Positions 60,945-64,000 of a stretch of 64,000 nt of DNA are shown here, one piece after another. This DNA comes from an uncultured Eggerthella sp. GTDB taxonomy: Bacteria > Actinomycetota > Coriobacteriia > Coriobacteriales > Eggerthellaceae. A program made the position numbers and the translations under genes. The stretch's first letter is position 1. Every line of letters starts with the position of its first letter. The stretch is taken from NCBI GenBank assembly GCA_937998355.1, contig CALLDI010000007.1, positions 405,111-469,110 on the forward strand. The letters run 5' to 3'. The notes below the pieces were generated by a model. It was not told the DNA's origin and ran no database searches. It saw only the letters and a program-made list of their open reading frames with translations.

Positions 60945-61391
60945 ATGGAAATACGGAAGATCGAACAGGATAAGAAACGGTATCTTGAACTGCTGCTTCT
61001 GGCGGACGAGCAAGAGGATATGATCGACCGCTACCTCGACCGTGGCGAGATGTACGTGCTCGATGATGATGATGAGGTGAAATGCGAGTGCGTCGTGACC
61101 GATGAAGACGACGGGGTGCTCGAGATCAAGAACATCGCGACCGAGCCGGAGCATCAGGGCAAGGGATATGCGCGGGCGCTCATCGACTTTCTGTGCGAGA
61201 CCTATTGCGACCGCTTCAAGGTCATCCAGGTGGGCACGGGAGACAGTCCGCTCACAGTGCCGTTCTACGAGAAGTGCGGTTTCGCTCGTTCGCACGCCAT
61301 CGAGAACTTCTTCACGGACAACTACGACCATCCGATCTTCGAAGCAGGGGTTCAACTGGTCGATATGGTCTATTTGCGGAAACAGCTCTAG
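60945..61391 (+). CDS. GNAT-family N-acetyltransferase
   Basis: A 148-residue GNAT protein with motif A LEIKNIATEPEHQGKGYARALIDFL and a C-terminal VPFYEKCGFARSHAIENFFTDNYDHPIFEAGVQL that resembles the YjaB/YvbK-like group. The N-terminus MEIRKIEQDKKRYLELLLLADEQEDMIDRYL is acidic. Substrate unknown. It is followed 26 bases later by the DNA glycosylase gene in the same direction. Confidence 0.85.
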   Translation: MEIRKIEQDKKRYLELLLLADEQEDMIDRYLDRGEMYVLDDDDEVKCECVVTDEDDGVLEIKNIATEPEHQGKGYARALIDFLCETYCDRFKVIQVGTGDSPLTVPFYEKCGFARSHAIENFFTDNYDHPIFEAGVQLVDMVYLRKQL

Positions 61392-61417
61392 GCCGAAGCC
61401 CGGACGAGAGGACGAGC

Positions 61418-62062
61418 ATGACCACCTATTTCGAATATGGCGATGAGGCTGTCGAATATCTTCGCGTGAAGGATGCGAAGTTGGCGGCCGCTATCGATGC
61501 GGTCGGTCCCGTGCGACGCGAACTGGTAGTGGGTCTGTTTCCGGCGGTCGTCCATTCCATCGTGGGTCAGCAGATATCGACGGCAGCACAGAACACCATC
61601 TGGGCGCGCTTGAACGAGCGTTTGGGAGAGATAACGCCCACCACAGTGAACGCAGCGAGCGTCGAAGAGCTGCAAGCATGCGGCATCACGTTTCGCAAGG
61701 CGGGCTACATCAAGGAATTCGCTGCGAAGGTGGCCTCGGGCGAGTTCGACCTCGATGCGGTCGAGCATATGGATGACGCCGAGGCCATAGCAGCGCTCAG
61801 TTCGCTGAAGGGGATAGGCGAGTGGACTGCCGAGATGTTGTTGCTGTTCAGCCTGAATCGCATGGATATCTTAAGCTTCGGTGACCTGGGCATTCATCGT
61901 GGTATGCGCATGGTCTATCATCATCGCGAGGTCTCGCGCCCGCTGTTCGAGAAATATCGGCGGCGTTATAGCCCTTATGGCAGCGTCGCGAGTCTGTATC
62001 TATGGGAGATTTCGCACATGAACGTGCCTGGCTTCGATCGCGACTACGCTCCGAAGAAATAA
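61418..62062 (+). CDS. DNA-3-methyladenine glycosylase II-type (HhH-GPD)
   Basis: A 214-residue base-excision repair enzyme of the AlkA group without the N-terminal AlkA domain. The helix-hairpin-helix is SSLKGIGEWTAEMLLLFSLNRMDILSFGDLGIHRG, with the catalytic Asp in the GDLG segment, and VHSIVGQQISTAAQNTIWARL is typical of the first helices. It removes alkylated bases. The ATG at 61418 follows GAGAGGACGAG. Confidence 0.9.
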   Translation: MTTYFEYGDEAVEYLRVKDAKLAAAIDAVGPVRRELVVGLFPAVVHSIVGQQISTAAQNTIWARLNERLGEITPTTVNAASVEELQACGITFRKAGYIKEFAAKVASGEFDLDAVEHMDDAEAIAALSSLKGIGEWTAEMLLLFSLNRMDILSFGDLGIHRGMRMVYHHREVSRPLFEKYRRRYSPYGSVASLYLWEISHMNVPGFDRDYAPKK

Positions 62063-62114
62063 CGTAAGTGAATAGGTGCGCTGTCTTGGCGGGATCTTCT
62101 GGCGCTAGAACAAG

Positions 62115-62717
62115 CTAGCCGAAGAGAAGGATGTCCTGCTTTTCGGGAACGATGGGATTGCCGTCGAACGAGCCGTCGGGCTGCCATACTTCCAAAGCTG
62201 AGATGAGTTGCTCGACCGTGGTGGGGAATTGGTAGGCGTTCTTGTCCCAATGCTCGATGAAATCGTGCTGGTGCATGTTCTCGATCAGCTGCGCAAGGGG
62301 TGTATAGAAGCCATCGATGTCAAGGCAGAAACAAGGGCCCGCGGTCATGTGCAGGCGTATGCGCGACATGATCTCGGCGATCTCTTCGAGCGTGCCCACA
62401 CCACCGGGAAGTGCGATGAACACATCGCCCAGCTCGATCATCTTCGCCTTGCGTTCGCTCATGGTCTCTACGATATGAAGCACGGTAAGATCATGCTGTT
62501 CGACGCCAGCATCGATGAAGAATTGCGGCTCGACGCCATACACTTCGCCGCCATTGTCGAGCACGGTGCGCGAGATGAGGCCCATCAAGCCGACGGAGCT
62601 TCCGCCATACACTAGGTTGTTGCCTGATTTGCCGATCCATTCGCCCAGTTTGAGCGCGGCTTCTGCGTATTTGGGATTGTTTCCGGGGTTGGACCCGCAG
62701 TAGACGACGATATTCAT
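62115..62717 (-). CDS. LOG-family protein (TIGR00730, nucleotide 5'-monophosphate phosphoribohydrolase)
   Basis: A 200-residue Rossmann-fold protein: VVYCGSNPGNNPKYAEAA, LVYGGSSVGLMGLIS and the signature ALPGGVGTLEEIAEIMS. These enzymes cleave AMP or cytokinin ribotides to the free base and ribose 5-phosphate; many bacterial copies were misnamed lysine decarboxylases. The start at 62717 begins at the first strand (MNIVVYCGSN). Confidence 0.9.
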   Translation of the reverse strand: MNIVVYCGSNPGNNPKYAEAALKLGEWIGKSGNNLVYGGSSVGLMGLISRTVLDNGGEVYGVEPQFFIDAGVEQHDLTVLHIVETMSERKAKMIELGDVFIALPGGVGTLEEIAEIMSRIRLHMTAGPCFCLDIDGFYTPLAQLIENMHQHDFIEHWDKNAYQFPTTVEQLISALEVWQPDGSFDGNPIVPEKQDILLFG

Positions 62718-63000
62718 AAAGCCTCGTGTTGCGATAAGAGTACGTTTGCCTTCGATATTCAAGATTATAGGCATCAATGTAGCATGCACCGCGCTAAAAA
62801 TCGTGCGGCTTTGACTCTTTGTGCATAACCTCCATGAGGCAACAAGGGGAGCGATCGACGGTCTGGGAGGCTCTCACCTGCGCTTCGCCGCTCACGAAAA
62901 TCATTCATGAAAAGAAGTTAACAAAGACTAACACTTCCGCTAGTATCGATAGGGAAAAGTTAACTAAAGGAAACAAATCTATCGAAAGGAAGGATGAATC
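62718..63000. other. 283-base control region before the terminal secreted protein gene
   Basis: No gene is seen. The 3' half is A+T-rich (62910-62990), with AGTTAACAAAG and AGTTAACTAAAGG forming near-repeats, and AGGAAGG as the ribosome-binding site of the next gene. Promoters for both flanking genes probably lie here but no clear -35/-10 pair was found. Confidence 0.4.
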
Positions 63001-63978
63001 GTGACCCTTACTGGACCTTTATCACGGTTTCTGTCCGTGTTCTTAGCGTGCGTTTTGGCGGTGTCGCTCGTGCCATCCGCGCAGGCGCTTGCCGAGACAG
63101 ACCAGACGGGACTCGCTCAAGAATCAGAAGCGGCTCAAGAGGACGCGACTTCCGAAGCGGGCGACGAGTCGCTCGCAGGGGAAGATGTAGCCTCTGATGA
63201 TGCGACCACGGAGCAAGAACAGCTCGATCGTGGTGAAACGATCTTGAAGACCGAGAAGAGCGATCAAGAGATCGCGCGATCCAATGAAGCTGATCCATCA
63301 GTCGAACCGCAGATCAGCGCACAGGCGAGCAGCTTGCAGGAGCAGGCAGCCGAGATCTTGAAGGACTGCGCTGTGCAGATCGATCATGAAGGATCGTTCA
63401 CAGCAGAAGATACCGGCACCCATGTGAGCGTTCGCCTCTCCGATCAGGTTTCGCGCTGCAATTTGACCCTGTTCGCGTATGCGTCGAACACAGGATTCGA
63501 TCCTGATTCGAGCCAGAACATCCGTCTTTGGTCGGGCATGGTGACCGACGGCTGGGAGTCTGACGTGAACTTCAATGCGTCGACTCTGCCGCTGAAGTCT
63601 GGCTACAGCGTGATCGCGTGTTTGAATGTGCCGATCACGGATGACTACTATCGCTCCTGTAATTCTGCGCCCGTTGCGATCGTCGACGAGAACGGCGAAG
63701 GCTTCCAGGATTATGTGTATCCTGATGCGTTCATCGTTGAAGACGAGCTTGAAGCGGGAGCGACTTCGCTGCACGTGAGCGTGACGGGCGACGATCGGTT
63801 GTTCCAGGCGGCGCGTGAGGGCAAGATCTCGATGACGCTCTCGGTCGCGCAGTATCCTGCAGATGACGATTTCGATTTCGAAAGCTTCGATCAGATCGCG
63901 CTCTGTTCGCCGATCGATGTGACCGAGGCGATCGATGGCGAAGAGAGGGTTATAGGCAAGAAAGTGTGTCCGTTTTAG
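63001..63978 (+). CDS. secreted surface protein, possibly prematurely ended
   Basis: A 325-residue protein with signal peptide (FLSVFLACVLAVSLVPSAQALAE), an acidic low-complexity linker (about 32-100, many Glu, Ala and Asp) and a beta-rich domain (about 120-320). The GTG start at 63001 has AGGAAGG 8 bases upstream. The reading frame stops at 63976, but another frame stays open to the window end and reads RFRGVRAGQT, which looks like a natural continuation of such repeat proteins. A frameshift near 63968 or a true end are both possible. Role unknown. Confidence 0.55.
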   Translation: MTLTGPLSRFLSVFLACVLAVSLVPSAQALAETDQTGLAQESEAAQEDATSEAGDESLAGEDVASDDATTEQEQLDRGETILKTEKSDQEIARSNEADPSVEPQISAQASSLQEQAAEILKDCAVQIDHEGSFTAEDTGTHVSVRLSDQVSRCNLTLFAYASNTGFDPDSSQNIRLWSGMVTDGWESDVNFNASTLPLKSGYSVIACLNVPITDDYYRSCNSAPVAIVDENGEGFQDYVYPDAFIVEDELEAGATSLHVSVTGDDRLFQAAREGKISMTLSVAQYPADDDFDFESFDQIALCSPIDVTEAIDGEERVIGKKVCPF

Positions 63979-64000
63979 GGGTGTAAGGGCAGGTCAAACC

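Overview
This 64 kb window is chromosomal DNA from a Gram-positive, fairly G+C-rich bacterium, most likely an anaerobic member of Actinomycetota class Coriobacteriia (Eggerthella/Slackia/Cryptobacterium-like). The reasons are: the order DciA/DUF721 gene - gyrB - gyrA - tRNA-Ile - tRNA-Ala, known near the origin in Actinomycetota; a BTAD regulator; a menaquinone cluster; an aryl-pyruvate oxidation operon suited to amino-acid fermentation; an NRAMP protein resembling the Mg2+-type clade known from Eggerthella; and a bile-salt-hydrolase-type enzyme that suggests host association. The species cannot be fixed from the sequence. Two ParB parS-like palindromes (202-217 and 17020-17035) also point to the origin-proximal domain.

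Layout. 1-6.4 kb: DUF721 gene, gyrB, gyrA, a DUF151 nuclease, tRNA-Ile(GAT) and tRNA-Ala(TGC). 6.4-11.9 kb: crotonase, typA, a lipoprotein foldase, a lone ABC ATPase and two tRNA-Ser genes (GGA, CGA). 12.7-22.5 kb: BTAD regulator, a tiny membrane ORF, trkH, a secreted protein, rsgA, a glycosyltransferase, a TauE permease, a LytS/LytTR two-component system and purE. 22.5-29.9 kb: iorA-iorB-paaK, a short transcription unit encoding three 15-residue repeats, an SSS symporter, a small ORF and a ZIP transporter. 30.4-35 kb: a frameshifted ribbon-helix-helix/coiled-coil gene, then a minus-strand operon of an MgtE-sensor-like protein, a divergent NRAMP and 5-formyl-THF cyclo-ligase. 35-43.5 kb: a multi-hairpin intergenic region followed by menF-menD-menH-menB-menE/C, with MenE and MenC fused. 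43.5-57 kb: a bactofilin-like membrane protein, bile salt hydrolase family enzyme, methionine aminopeptidase, a complete BceRS-BceAB-type module, an MFS transporter and two amino-acid/dicarboxylate symporters. 57-64 kb: small housekeeping and accessory genes, an Rrf2 regulator divergent from cysK, a YefM-YoeB toxin-antitoxin pair, an AlkA-type glycosylase, a LOG-family enzyme, and a secreted protein whose reading frame ends just before the window edge.

How it fits together. IorAB plus an arylacetate-CoA ligase, and amino-acid symporters (SSS, AGCS, DAACS), suggest amino-acid fermentation; the men genes make the quinone precursor for anaerobic respiration. The BceRS module has two matching inverted repeats, one before the regulator genes and one before the transporter genes, which suggests a self-contained peptide-antibiotic detoxification circuit.

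The most unusual parts are non-coding or very small: a family of three intergenic foldback elements (31452-31606, 44948-45117, 53783-53943) with variable but self-complementary arms around conserved cores; a run of at least six hairpins at 35201-35466 whose single-stranded parts are G-rich on one strand and C/U-rich (anti-Shine-Dalgarno-like) on the other; and the 45-bp repeat peptide unit at 26634-26879 with its own terminator. No rRNA, CRISPR array, insertion sequence or prophage was seen.
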